Assembly (NCBI GenBank): GCA_050246435.1
Contig: JBFWWB010000001.1
Location: forward strand, 1 to 64,000
Direction of reading: 5' to 3'
Source of the DNA: JAKFWI01 sp050246435
Lineage (GTDB): Bacteria; Pseudomonadota; Alphaproteobacteria; Caulobacterales; Aquidulcibacteraceae
DNA: 64,000 nt
Shown here: piece by piece, positions 50,861 through 59,345 of the stretch
Layout: every line of letters starts with the position of its first letter
Position numbering within the stretch: position 1 is the first letter of the stretch
The notes under the pieces: model-generated
The model's database searches: none
What the model was told of the DNA's origin: nothing
The model's input: the letters and a program-made list of their open reading frames with translations, nothing else
Program-made: the position numbers and the translations under genes

Positions 50861-53305
50861 TTGGACGGCGGCAGCGCAGCACTTCTGGTTTCAGCAAGCA
50901 CGGCGGCGACCGCGATCGCGTCGCTCCTGTGGGCGCTGCGCGTGACCGACGGCGCGCGCGGCGCGATGAAGAAATGGCGCGAGCGCGCCGCCGAGCTGGA
51001 AGAACGCATCACCGTTTCGGACTCCGTGTTCAGCGCGCATCCAGGCCTGGTGCTGATCTGGGATGAGAACGGCGCCGCCGCGGAGGAACGCGATTGGGGC
51101 AAGCCACGCCTGTTCGGCTCGCCGCTGGCGCTCGGCTCGCTGCTGCGTTTTTCCGACGCCGCGCCCGATGCGGCCAATCCGGCGATCCAGATACTGCAAG
51201 GACTTTCCGCATTCGAAGGCCGCGACGCTTCCGGGACCGCCGCGCGGCTGGCGCCGGCGTTGGCGCGTCTGCGCCGCGAAGGCGCTTCCTTCTCGATCAC
51301 GATTTCGACGCCCACCGGCATGTTCGTGGAGATCGACGGGCGCACAGCCGGCCCGCGCGCCGTCGTCTGGATCATCGATGCAAGCGTGAAGGGCGTCGCT
51401 GAAAGCGGCGCCGCGGGCCGCATCGACGGCGTCAACAAATTGATCGCGGGCGATCCCGCGGCGTTCCTCGAAATGCTGCATCAAGCGCCGTTTCCGGCGT
51501 GGCGCATGTCGGGAGGTAAGCTGGATTGGGCGAACGGCGCCTATCTCGCCGCGCTGGAAGCCAAAACCCTGGATCAGGCCGTCACGCGCAATCTGCTGCT
51601 CGATCAGGCCGCCGGCGATCAAGCCAAGCGCGCTATCGAACAAGGCGGCGCCGTCGAAGAGACGCGCCATGTTGTGATCGGCGGCGAACGCCGCGCGATG
51701 CGCGTGACGATGTTCCCGCTGGCCGGCGGCGTCGGCGGCATGGCGTTCGACGAAACCGATCTCGAACGTGCGCGCGAGGCGCTGGCTTCGCATGTGCGCG
51801 CGCACGATCAAACGCTCGACCATCTGGCCGAAGGCGTCGCCATCTTCGGCGCCGACAAGAAGCTCATCTTCCACAATCGCGCATTCGCGCAGATGTGGGG
51901 CCTCGACCCCGCATTCCTGGCGGAACGCCCGACGCACGCCGCCCTGCTCGATCATCTGAAGGAACGGCGCAAGCTGCCGGCGCATTCCAACTACGCCGAA
52001 TGGCGCGCGGGCGAGCTGGCGCTGTATCAGGAAATCGCGGATCTGCCGGAAGCGCTGTGGGTGCTGCCGGAAGGGCGCACCTTGCGCGTGGCGCGCCAGC
52101 GCCATCCCCTCGGCGGGCTGCTGTTGATCTTCTCCGACCGCACTGATGAAATTACGCTGAAGAGCCAGTATGCGGCGCTGCTGCAGGTACAGCGCGCGGC
52201 GCTCGACCGGCTGCACGAAGGCGTCGCTGTGTTCGGGCTTGACGGCCGGCTCAAGCTTTCCAACGCGGCGTTCGCCGATATGTGGAAACTCGGCGCGGAA
52301 ACCGCCGAAGGCGAGATTGGCTTCGACCGCCTGGTCGAGCTGTGCGCGCCGCTGTTCCACGACCGTGCGGCCTGGATGCAGATCAAGGCGCGGATCACCG
52401 ATCCAAGCCCCGCGGCGCGCCAAGAATTCCGCGGCGAGATGAGCCGCTCGGACGGCGTGCTGCTGAGCTTCCTCACCCGCCCGCTGCCGGACGGCGCCAC
52501 CTTGGTCGCGTTCCTCGACGTCACCGCCACGCGCAATGTGGAGCAGGCGCTGCGCGACCGCGCAGAGGCGTTCCAGGCGGCCGACCGGCTGAAGACGGAA
52601 TTCGTGCAGAACGTTTCGTATCAGCTGCGCACGCCGCTGCAATCCATCCAAGGCTACGCCGAGGTGCTGGCGCAGGGCTATTCCGGGCCGCTGAACCAGC
52701 GCCAGCGCGAGCACGTCGGCGTGGTGCTGACGGCGGCGGAACGGCTCTCGCAGTTGATCGACAATATCCTCGACATCGCGATGATCGAAGCGGGCCGCAT
52801 GGAGCTGGACCGCGCGGATGTCGACATCTACGAGGCGCTGCGCGAAACGGCCGACATGGCGGCAAGCACATTGCAAGACAGCGAAGTGATCCTGCGCGTG
52901 GAATGCGACCGCGACATCGGCGCGCTGCACGCGGACGGCGCGCGAATCAAGCAGATCCTGTTCAATCTCGTTTCCAACGCGCTACGCTTCACGCCTGCGG
53001 GCGGCGAGATCGTGCTCGGCGCGGCGCGCGCCGCCGGAGAGGTGCGCATCTGGGTGTCCGATACGGGCGCCGGCATCCCCTACGAAGCGCAAGCGAGCGC
53101 GTTCGATCATTTCATCTCGGGCGACGGCCGCGGCGCCGGCCTCGGCCTCGCGCTCGTGCGCTCGTTTGTGCAGCTGCATGACGGCTGGGTGAGTCTCGAA
53201 TCCAAGCCTGGCGAAGGCGCCACCGTGATCTGCCGCTTCCCGGCGGCGGAACGGATGCGCGCGCTGCCCGAAGCCGCCAACGTCGCCGAGGCGCCGGCGG
53301 CGTGA
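50861..53305 (+). CDS. divL: DivL-type cell-cycle pseudokinase (Tyr H-box)
   Basis: 814-aa protein with a short N-terminal membrane anchor (residues 5-25), three PAS-like domains (about 200-300, 325-430, 445-545) and a HisKA-HATPase module. The H-box reads FVQNVSYQLRTPLQS, with Tyr587 where histidine kinases have His; this substitution is the mark of DivL. The ATP-binding boxes (LFNLVSNALRFTP, VSDTGAGIP, GAGLGLALVRSF) look intact. In Caulobacter DivL binds DivK~P and controls CckA and CtrA. Downstream of ahcY is a familiar location for it. TTG start, 131 bp after the TonB-like gene. Confidence 0.93.
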   Translation: MDGGSAALLVSASTAATAIASLLWALRVTDGARGAMKKWRERAAELEERITVSDSVFSAHPGLVLIWDENGAAAEERDWGKPRLFGSPLALGSLLRFSDAAPDAANPAIQILQGLSAFEGRDASGTAARLAPALARLRREGASFSITISTPTGMFVEIDGRTAGPRAVVWIIDASVKGVAESGAAGRIDGVNKLIAGDPAAFLEMLHQAPFPAWRMSGGKLDWANGAYLAALEAKTLDQAVTRNLLLDQAAGDQAKRAIEQGGAVEETRHVVIGGERRAMRVTMFPLAGGVGGMAFDETDLERAREALASHVRAHDQTLDHLAEGVAIFGADKKLIFHNRAFAQMWGLDPAFLAERPTHAALLDHLKERRKLPAHSNYAEWRAGELALYQEIADLPEALWVLPEGRTLRVARQRHPLGGLLLIFSDRTDEITLKSQYAALLQVQRAALDRLHEGVAVFGLDGRLKLSNAAFADMWKLGAETAEGEIGFDRLVELCAPLFHDRAAWMQIKARITDPSPAARQEFRGEMSRSDGVLLSFLTRPLPDGATLVAFLDVTATRNVEQALRDRAEAFQAADRLKTEFVQNVSYQLRTPLQSIQGYAEVLAQGYSGPLNQRQREHVGVVLTAAERLSQLIDNILDIAMIEAGRMELDRADVDIYEALRETADMAASTLQDSEVILRVECDRDIGALHADGARIKQILFNLVSNALRFTPAGGEIVLGAARAAGEVRIWVSDTGAGIPYEAQASAFDHFISGDGRGAGLGLALVRSFVQLHDGWVSLESKPGEGATVICRFPAAERMRALPEAANVAEAPAA

Positions 53306-53404
53306 ACACCGCACCATACGCGCGGGCCGACCTGACTTAGCGAAGCATCTGGCGCGATCGCTGCGTTGCGACTAAAGAGCCGGCGCAACGCAAGGGATCG
53401 CGGC

Positions 53405-54370
53405 ATGGCCACGGCGAAGCGCAACAAATCCGTCGCAAAAACTTCATCACGCAAATCGAACGGCGCCGATGCTGAAGCGGTGCGCAAACAGCAGCGCGTG
53501 CGCGCTGAAATGCTCGACTCGTTCGACGAGGAAATCGAGATGGAGCTCGACGACGAGCGCCTCGATCAACTCATCGGCGGCGAGAGCGGCGGCGAAGGCA
53601 TGGACCGCGCCTTCTACTTCAAGGAATTGTTCCGCCTGCAGGGCGAACTGGTGCGCCTGCAGGACTGGGTGCAGAAGAACAAGCTGCGCGTGGTGGTGCT
53701 GTTCGAGGGGCGCGATGCGGCCGGCAAAGGCGGCGTCATCAAGCGCATCACACAGCGCCTCAATCCGCGCGTCTGCCGTGTGGCGGCGCTGCCCGCGCCG
53801 AGCGAGCGCGAGCGCACGCAATGGTATTTCCAGCGTTATGTCGCGCACCTGCCGGCCGGCGGGGAAATCGTGCTGTTCGACCGCTCCTGGTATAATCGCG
53901 CCGGCGTCGAGCATGTCATGGGATTTTGCACGCCGGATGAATACGAGGAATTCTTCCGTTCCGTGCCGGAATTCGAGCGGATGCTCGTGCGTTCAGGCAT
54001 CATCCTGCTCAAATACTGGTTCTCGATCACTGACGAGGAGCAGGAATTCCGCTTCCGCATGCGCATCGCCGATCCGCTGAAGCAGTGGAAACTATCGCCG
54101 ATGGACGTGGAATCCCGCCGCCGCTGGGAAGACTACACCAAGGCCAAGGAGGCGATGCTCGAGCGTACGCACATCCCGGAAGCGCCCTGGTGGGTCGTCG
54201 AAGCGGTGGACAAGAAGCGCGCGCGGCTCAACTGCATCGCCCACCTGCTCGCCCAGGCGCCCTACGGCGACATCGCGCATACGCCGGTGACGCTGCCCAA
54301 GCGCGTGCGCCACGCCGATTACATCCGCGCTCCGATCCCCGAAACGATGCACGTGCCGCGCGTGTATTAG
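53405..54370 (+). CDS. ppk2: Polyphosphate kinase 2
   Basis: 321-aa class I-type PPK2 that transfers phosphate between polyphosphate and nucleotides. Walker A is FEGRDAAGKGGVIKR, the lid and Walker B region EIVLFDRSWYNRAGVE, with GFCTPDEYEEFF and RFRMRIADPLKQWKLSP all diagnostic. The N-terminal ~75 residues are charged and poorly conserved. ATG at 53405 gives the Lys/Ser-rich start; the frame is open to 53366 without a better start. Its stop codon overlaps that of the convergent pseB gene. Confidence 0.94.
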   Translation: MATAKRNKSVAKTSSRKSNGADAEAVRKQQRVRAEMLDSFDEEIEMELDDERLDQLIGGESGGEGMDRAFYFKELFRLQGELVRLQDWVQKNKLRVVVLFEGRDAAGKGGVIKRITQRLNPRVCRVAALPAPSERERTQWYFQRYVAHLPAGGEIVLFDRSWYNRAGVEHVMGFCTPDEYEEFFRSVPEFERMLVRSGIILLKYWFSITDEEQEFRFRMRIADPLKQWKLSPMDVESRRRWEDYTKAKEAMLERTHIPEAPWWVVEAVDKKRARLNCIAHLLAQAPYGDIAHTPVTLPKRVRHADYIRAPIPETMHVPRVY

Positions 54371-55425
54371 GCGGCGAATGCGCGCTCCAGCAGATCGCGC
54401 AGCGTGCGTGCATCCAGCGCTTCGGCGTTGCTGTCGCTCGCGTAGCTGAAGCCTTCCGGCGCCGGCACCGCGCCCTGGATTATGTAGCGTTCACGGAGTT
54501 CTTCTTTGTGCGGCAGGATCGCGAAGCGATCGCCGAGCTCCAAGGTGGCGTGCGCCTCGTCCGCGGGGATCATGGTCTCGTGCAGCTTCTCGCCGGGGCG
54601 GATGCCGACGATCTTGTGCGGCAGGTGCGGTGCGATGAGGCGCGCCAGATCGACCGTGCGGATCGAGGCGATCTTCGGCACGAAGACCTCCTCCCCAGCC
54701 ATCATCTCCAGACTGGAGAGCACGAAATCGACGCCTTGATCGAGCGTGATCCAGAAGCGCGTCATCCGCTCGTCGGTGATCGGCAGGTGCGTGGCGCCTT
54801 CCGCGGCGAGCTTGCGGAAATACGGCACGACGGAGCCACGCGACCCCACGACGTTGCCGTAGCGCACCACGGCGAAGCGCGCGCCCTGCTCGCCGGACAG
54901 ATTGTTCGCCGCGATGAAAATCTTATCCGACGCCAGCTTCGAGGCGCCGTAGAGATTGATCGGATTGGCGGCCTTATCGGTTGAGAGCGCCACCACCTTC
55001 TTCACACCGCGCTTGATCGCAGCAGTGGCCACGTTCTGCGCGCCCATGACATTCGTCTGGATGCATTCGAAGGGATTGTATTCCGCGATCGGCACATGCT
55101 TCAGCGCCGCGGCATGGATCACGTAATCCACTTCGCGCATCGCCATTTCGAGGCGGGCGGCGTCGCGAACGTCGCCGATGAAGAATCGCATGAAGGGAAA
55201 GCGCTCTTTCGGGAATAGCTGCGCCATCTCGTATTGCTTTAGTTCGTCGCGCGAGAAGACGATCAGCTTCCGCGGCTCGTATTCGGCGGCGACGCGGCAC
55301 ACGAAATGCGTGCCGAAGGAGCCGGTGCCGCCGGTGACGAGGATGGTTTTACCGTCCAACTCGGGGCGCGGCTTGTCGAACCGGCGCGCCCGCAGGCGGT
55401 GCTCCAACTCATCCATCGCCGGCAT
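54367..55425 (-). CDS. pseB: UDP-N-acetylglucosamine 4,6-dehydratase (inverting), PseB-type
   Basis: 352-aa short-chain dehydrogenase-type sugar dehydratase. NAD motif ILVTGGTGSFGTHFV near residue 30, the catalytic triad region VVALSTDKAANPINLYGASK, and RYGNVVGSRGSVVPYFRK place it with PseB/FlmA rather than the membrane-bound WbpM type. It makes the first intermediate of pseudaminic acid, used to glycosylate flagellin in alphaproteobacteria. flaF/flbT lie 0.6 kb upstream, consistent with flagellar glycosylation, but no other pse genes are here. GGGAG seven bases before the ATG at 55425 supports that start. Confidence 0.92.
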   Translation of the reverse strand: MPAMDELEHRLRARRFDKPRPELDGKTILVTGGTGSFGTHFVCRVAAEYEPRKLIVFSRDELKQYEMAQLFPKERFPFMRFFIGDVRDAARLEMAMREVDYVIHAAALKHVPIAEYNPFECIQTNVMGAQNVATAAIKRGVKKVVALSTDKAANPINLYGASKLASDKIFIAANNLSGEQGARFAVVRYGNVVGSRGSVVPYFRKLAAEGATHLPITDERMTRFWITLDQGVDFVLSSLEMMAGEEVFVPKIASIRTVDLARLIAPHLPHKIVGIRPGEKLHETMIPADEAHATLELGDRFAILPHKEELRERYIIQGAVPAPEGFSYASDSNAEALDARTLRDLLERAFAA

Positions 55426-55513
55426 CTGCTGCTCCCTGGGCGCCCAAAAGACCGGGCTCCACGCTCCGGCGATTTGGTTAATCCGCCCTCAAGATCGCCG
55501 CCCGCCTGGGGCG

Positions 55514-55966
55514 CTAGCGGCAGTCTTCGTCGCTCTCGCGGGTGCGCGCGGTGATGTTCACGCGGATATCGGTGCCGACCAGATCGGTGGAGAAGGAGGC
55601 GGTGAACTGGTGCGGCTTGGCGCGCACCCCGCCCTTCCAGTCATAAACGCCGCGCGCGTTGATACGGCGGGTGACGCGATCGACCTCGCAGCTGTCCAGC
55701 ACGGCTTCGTGCTCCTTGCTGAACATGAAGCAGCTTTCGACGGTATGCCGGCCGTAATTGTAAAGCGCGGCGCGGGCGGCCTCGCGCTCCCCGTCGGTGC
55801 AGGCGCGGGCGTCCGCCTCTTCGGGTTTCGCCGAGGCGACGGCGGCCGCCGGCTTCTCCGCCGCCCCCTTCTGAAGAAAGGGCAATCCGGCGGACACGAC
55901 GCCCAGCCCGGCCGCGGCCACACCGCAGACGGCCAGAAAAGCATTCAGCTTGGGCCCAGTGTTCAT
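55514..55966 (-). CDS. Hypothetical exported or membrane-anchored protein
   Basis: 150-aa protein with one N-terminal hydrophobic segment (about residues 9-30) and a soluble domain containing four cysteines, in ARACTDGER, ESCFMFSK, LDSCEVDR and the terminal DEDCR. Paired disulfides in the periplasm are likely. YNYGRHTVESCFMF and YDWKGG are the most distinctive stretches; I recognise no family. The ATG at 55966 is chosen over one at 55984. It lies 88 bp after pseB's start on the same strand and 91 bp from flaF. Confidence 0.65.
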   Translation of the reverse strand: MNTGPKLNAFLAVCGVAAAGLGVVSAGLPFLQKGAAEKPAAAVASAKPEEADARACTDGEREAARAALYNYGRHTVESCFMFSKEHEAVLDSCEVDRVTRRINARGVYDWKGGVRAKPHQFTASFSTDLVGTDIRVNITARTRESDEDCR

Positions 55967-56057
55967 GGGCGGTCCCGATCGCAATCCTGCAGCCGGCGCG
56001 CCGAATGCGCGCCGCGGCTACATCCATGCCGCCTGCGGCGGAATTGCGGAAGAGGGT

Positions 56058-56432
56058 TCAGCCGACGGCGGCAAGGGGCGCATGCGCGCCTGGCGCCAGG
56101 CCCTGCATGACCGAGCGGTTGACCTCGATCAGGGGTTCAATGTCCGACCCGTCGCGCATCACGGCGCTGGTGTGGCGCGACACCCAGAGCGACAGCGAGA
56201 TAATCTGCGCGCGCAACGGCTTGGGCAGCGTGTTTTCCGGATCGGCGCAATCCTGCGCCAGGAGCGACCAGAGCCGGCGGTTCTGATGCAGCGCCTCGGC
56301 CAGGCCGCTGATGTTCTTCCGGCTCTCGCTGGCGCGAATTAAACCCGAGGTAATAAGTGCGAACAGCCGGTATTCGGCCTCGCGCGGCGTCTCACCCTGC
56401 GCACTCGCGCGCTGATACGCTTGGATCGACAT
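56058..56432 (-). CDS. flaF: Flagellar biosynthesis regulator FlaF
   Basis: 124-aa all-helical protein required for flagellin production in alphaproteobacteria. The N-terminal QAYQRASAQGETPREAEYRLF and NRRLWSLLAQDCADPEN are FlaF signatures. It follows flbT with a 41-bp overlap, so the two are translated from one message. FlaF promotes and FlbT restrains flagellin mRNA translation in Caulobacter. Flagellin genes, their usual neighbours, are absent from this window. Confidence 0.93.
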   Translation of the reverse strand: MSIQAYQRASAQGETPREAEYRLFALITSGLIRASESRKNISGLAEALHQNRRLWSLLAQDCADPENTLPKPLRAQIISLSLWVSRHTSAVMRDGSDIEPLIEVNRSVMQGLAPGAHAPLAAVG

Positions 56433-56826
56433 GCCCGCCTACGCCCAACAACTCGTCTTCGTAGGCGATTATTTTCCTGCAACGCATCAACGCCCGGTAA
56501 AAATCCCCCGCCATAACGTCGCGGGACACCGAAACGCACTCCGCAAGCACCTCCGGATTGCGGACGGCGCCCATGAATTCCGCAAGGCGGCGGGCGAATT
56601 CGCCGAACACGTCTTCGTTTTCGGTCTGGTCGAGGTACATGAGCATGACGGGGAAATACATGCGCCGCGCCGGCGTAGTCGCCAACTCAGGCTGCATGAT
56701 GTCCTTCTCGCGCAGGACGGACGCCTTGTTCTGCAAGATCAGTGCGCTGCGACGATCGCCGTTCTGGACGACCGCGCCATTGACGACGAAGCGCTCGCCG
56801 GGGCGCAGGGAAAGTTTCAGCGGCAT
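56392..56826 (-). CDS. flbT: Flagellin mRNA regulator FlbT
   Basis: 144-aa RNA-binding regulator that destabilises or represses flagellin mRNA when the flagellum is incomplete. Its N-terminus PLKLSLRPGERFVVNGAVVQNGDRR and KDIMQPELATTPARRMYF are characteristic. The ATG at 56826 begins the conserved sequence; the open frame to 56931 upstream carries no family sequence. flaF starts 41 bp inside its 3' end. It diverges from the moxR-type gene across about 165 bp containing a 13-bp palindrome at 56927-56939. Confidence 0.93.
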   Translation of the reverse strand: MPLKLSLRPGERFVVNGAVVQNGDRRSALILQNKASVLREKDIMQPELATTPARRMYFPVMLMYLDQTENEDVFGEFARRLAEFMGAVRNPEVLAECVSVSRDVMAGDFYRALMRCRKIIAYEDELLGVGGHVDPSVSARECAG

Positions 56827-56990
56827 TGGGCGAAAGAGCCCCCCAGGGCCGCTTCTTGCAGCCCGACGCGCGAAGCGTCGGCGATTCGCGGTTTTCCGTA
56901 AAGAAAGCGCCCCCGGCGGCCTTGTGGGCAAGCCTTGCCAAGGCCGGTTTCCGCTTTACCGTAACGCCGGCAACGCCAGCGGGGACGCCT

Positions 56991-57842
56991 ATGCGGTTCG
57001 AGGGGACGAAGGATTATGTCGCGACCGACGATCTGAAGGTCGCCGTCAACGCCGCGATCGCACTGGAGCGGCCGCTGCTGGTGAAGGGTGAACCTGGCAC
57101 CGGGAAGACTGTGCTGGCGCTGGAAGTGGCCAAGGCGCTCGGCGCGCCGCTGATCGAATGGCACATCAAATCGACCACCAAGGCCGCCCAGGGTCTCTAC
57201 GAATACGATGCGGTGATGCGCCTGCGCGATAGCCAGCTGGGCGATCCGCGCGCCGCCGAGATATCCAACTATATCCGCCGCGGCAAGCTGTGGGAGGCGT
57301 TCGAGGCGGACGATCGCCCGCTGCTTCTGATCGACGAAATCGACAAGGCCGACATCGAATTCCCGAACGACCTCCTGCAGGAGCTCGATCGCATGGAATT
57401 CTATGTCTACGAATTGAACCGCACGGTGAAGGCGCGCCGCCGCCCGCTCGTGATCATCACGTCGAACAATGAGAAGGAGTTGCCGGACGCATTCCTGCGC
57501 CGCTGCTTCTTCCACTATATCCGCTTCCCCGACGAAGAGACCATGAACCAGATCATCGCGGTGCATTTCCCGCAGGTGAAACAGCGCCTGGTGAGTGAGG
57601 CGCTGAAGGTTTTCTACGGGATGCGCAAGGCGCCTGGGCTGAAGAAGAAGCCGTCCACCAGCGAATTGCTCGACTGGCTGAAGCTGCTGATGACAGACGA
57701 TATCGATCCAGAAATCCTGCGCGGCAAAGATCAGAGCAAGCTCATCCCGCCGCTGCACGGCGCGCTGCTGAAGAACGAGGCGGACGTGCAGCTGTTCGAA
57801 CGGCTGGCTTTCCTGGCGCGGCGCGAGCAACGCGGGCAGTAA
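56991..57842 (+). CDS. MoxR family AAA+ ATPase
   Basis: 283-aa AAA+ chaperone-like ATPase. Walker A KGEPGTGKTVLALEVAK near residue 32, Walker B LLLIDEIDKADIEFPNDLL, sensor 1 IITSNNEKELPDAFLRRC. MoxR proteins act with von Willebrand A partners to assemble or activate metal-containing or multisubunit enzymes. A matching VWA gene lies 3 kb downstream on the same strand, with three other genes between. ATG at 56991; upstream open frame to 56826 is antisense to flbT's control region and not protein-like. Confidence 0.92.
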   Translation: MRFEGTKDYVATDDLKVAVNAAIALERPLLVKGEPGTGKTVLALEVAKALGAPLIEWHIKSTTKAAQGLYEYDAVMRLRDSQLGDPRAAEISNYIRRGKLWEAFEADDRPLLLIDEIDKADIEFPNDLLQELDRMEFYVYELNRTVKARRRPLVIITSNNEKELPDAFLRRCFFHYIRFPDEETMNQIIAVHFPQVKQRLVSEALKVFYGMRKAPGLKKKPSTSELLDWLKLLMTDDIDPEILRGKDQSKLIPPLHGALLKNEADVQLFERLAFLARREQRGQ

Positions 57843-57960
57843 GCGCATCGCGGCGCCGTGTCCGGCGGCGCCGGCGCATCAACCTTCCATTCACCACGTC
57901 CTTCAAGCGCATCGAAAGAAATGTGCGGTAAGGTTATCGCTACAAATCGGGGTGGTGGCG

Positions 57961-58176
57961 ATGTTTCGTTTGGCGGCGCTTGGCGCCTGTCTAGCAGTAA
58001 CGGCGTGCGCGAGTGCGCCGAAGGCGCGCATGGATCTGGCGGACGCGATGGTGGCGTACCGGTTCTGCCTGGGCGCTGAAGGCGGCGTGGAAGCGCGCTG
58101 CGAAGCCGAACGCCAGGCCTTCTTCGCTGCCGCCACGATGGCGCGCGCGGCAGCCCCTGCTGAAAGCGCCAGTTAG
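57961..58176 (+). CDS. Small lipoprotein, hypothetical
   Basis: 71-aa protein with a lipoprotein signal (LGACLAVTACAS, Cys at about residue 16) and a short helical mature part with two further cysteines (FCLGAEGGVEARCEAE), spaced for a disulfide. ATG at 57961; a GTG at 57952 is an alternative. It lies 118 bp after the MoxR gene and converges on the TPR gene 3 bp away. No family recognised. Confidence 0.6.
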   Translation: MFRLAALGACLAVTACASAPKARMDLADAMVAYRFCLGAEGGVEARCEAERQAFFAAATMARAAAPAESAS

Positions 58177-58179
58177 GCG

Positions 58180-59292
58180 CTACGCCTCGCCGCCTTTAGC
58201 GCCATCCTGCGCGAGGGCCTGGCGCAATTGCTCCATCACCGCGGCGTCTTCCGGATCGAGGCGGCCAGAGCGCTGTATCTTCTCGAACGTGGCGAGGGCT
58301 TGCGCGAGGTGCTCGCGCGTATCCGGCCCGTTGAGCGTAGCGAGCTTGAAATGGCCGACCGCCACGTCGCGCACGCGCTCGGCGTCGCCTGGTGTTTTTT
58401 CCGCGATGGCGCTGACGAGGCGCAGGCTTTCCGCATAGGCCTGCTGGGCGGCTTCCGTATCCTTCAACGCGACGGAACAATCGCCGAATTCGTCGAGCGC
58501 GATCGCCTTCTCGCGATCGTTGCGGGCGCTGGCGACCGCGGCCTTGGCGATTTCGCGCGCATCGGAAGACCGGTTGGTGCCACGATAAAGCCGCCCCAGG
58601 GTGATGAGCGAGACGAAATCGTTGTTGTCGATCCGGCAAGCCTGCTGGAAGGCGCTGATCGTCTGCTGCAGATCGGAAAACGCTTCGAGCGCGCCCAGAT
58701 CGCGCCAGGCGGCAGCGGAATTGGCGCCTTCAGCGTGCCGGCGCAGATCGGCGCGCGCGGCGTCGAACTCGCGGGCGGCGAGGCGCCGGCGCGCCGCCGC
58801 ACGGGCCGGCTCGCGCGCATCCACCAGCCCTTCGGCCAGCAAACGCAGCGCCTCTGTCGGCACGGTTTCAGCGAAAGGCGCCTTATCACGCGAGGCGCGC
58901 AGGCGTTCCGCCACCAGAATCTGGCGCAATTCCTCCGATTCACGGCGCACGCGATCGGCGTTGGCCGCGGCGTCCCGCTCCATCGACTGGATCGGATCGC
59001 TGCGCGTTTGCGCGGCCGCGCGCGGGGGCGCCGCGGCTTCACGCGCGGCGGCGCGGCGCTGCGCTGAGGCTTCGGCGGCGGCCTCTTCCGCTTCGCGGCG
59101 GCGCTTCTTCTTGCCGCCGCCGGCGATGGCGCCGAGCAGCGAAAACAGGATGATCAGGAATAGGAGCGTCGCGCCGCCCGCCCCGCCGACGACGGCGACA
59201 TCCGGCAAGCCCTTCACCACGCCGGCGACATCCGGGCCGGCGGAATCCGCGATGGCGCGCAGGATATCGGCGATCGGCTTCAGGTTTTCCAT
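58180..59292 (-). CDS. Membrane-anchored TPR protein
   Basis: 370-aa protein. One membrane helix at about residues 35-57 (VVGGAGGATLLFLIILFSLL) is followed by a long charged, Ala/Arg/Glu-rich coiled-coil-like stretch (about 60-140), then TPR-type repeats from ~150 to 340, for example ISAFQQACRIDNNDFVSLIT and AAQQAYAESLRLVSAIAEKT. It may be a scaffold for envelope complexes. It is preceded on the same strand by the peptidoglycan-binding-like gene (53 bp gap). Function unknown. Confidence 0.75.
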   Translation of the reverse strand: MENLKPIADILRAIADSAGPDVAGVVKGLPDVAVVGGAGGATLLFLIILFSLLGAIAGGGKKKRRREAEEAAAEASAQRRAAAREAAAPPRAAAQTRSDPIQSMERDAAANADRVRRESEELRQILVAERLRASRDKAPFAETVPTEALRLLAEGLVDAREPARAAARRRLAAREFDAARADLRRHAEGANSAAAWRDLGALEAFSDLQQTISAFQQACRIDNNDFVSLITLGRLYRGTNRSSDAREIAKAAVASARNDREKAIALDEFGDCSVALKDTEAAQQAYAESLRLVSAIAEKTPGDAERVRDVAVGHFKLATLNGPDTREHLAQALATFEKIQRSGRLDPEDAAVMEQLRQALAQDGAKGGEA

Positions 59293-59345
59293 GCGTCCTC
59301 TCCCAAGACCGCCGCCTTAACACGCGCCCGCGCGGCGCGAAACGC

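Noticed and set aside
56920..56942. 13-bp palindrome between flbT and moxR considered as a sigma-54 promoter
   Set aside because: Spacing between GG and GC elements does not fit -24/-12 on either strand.
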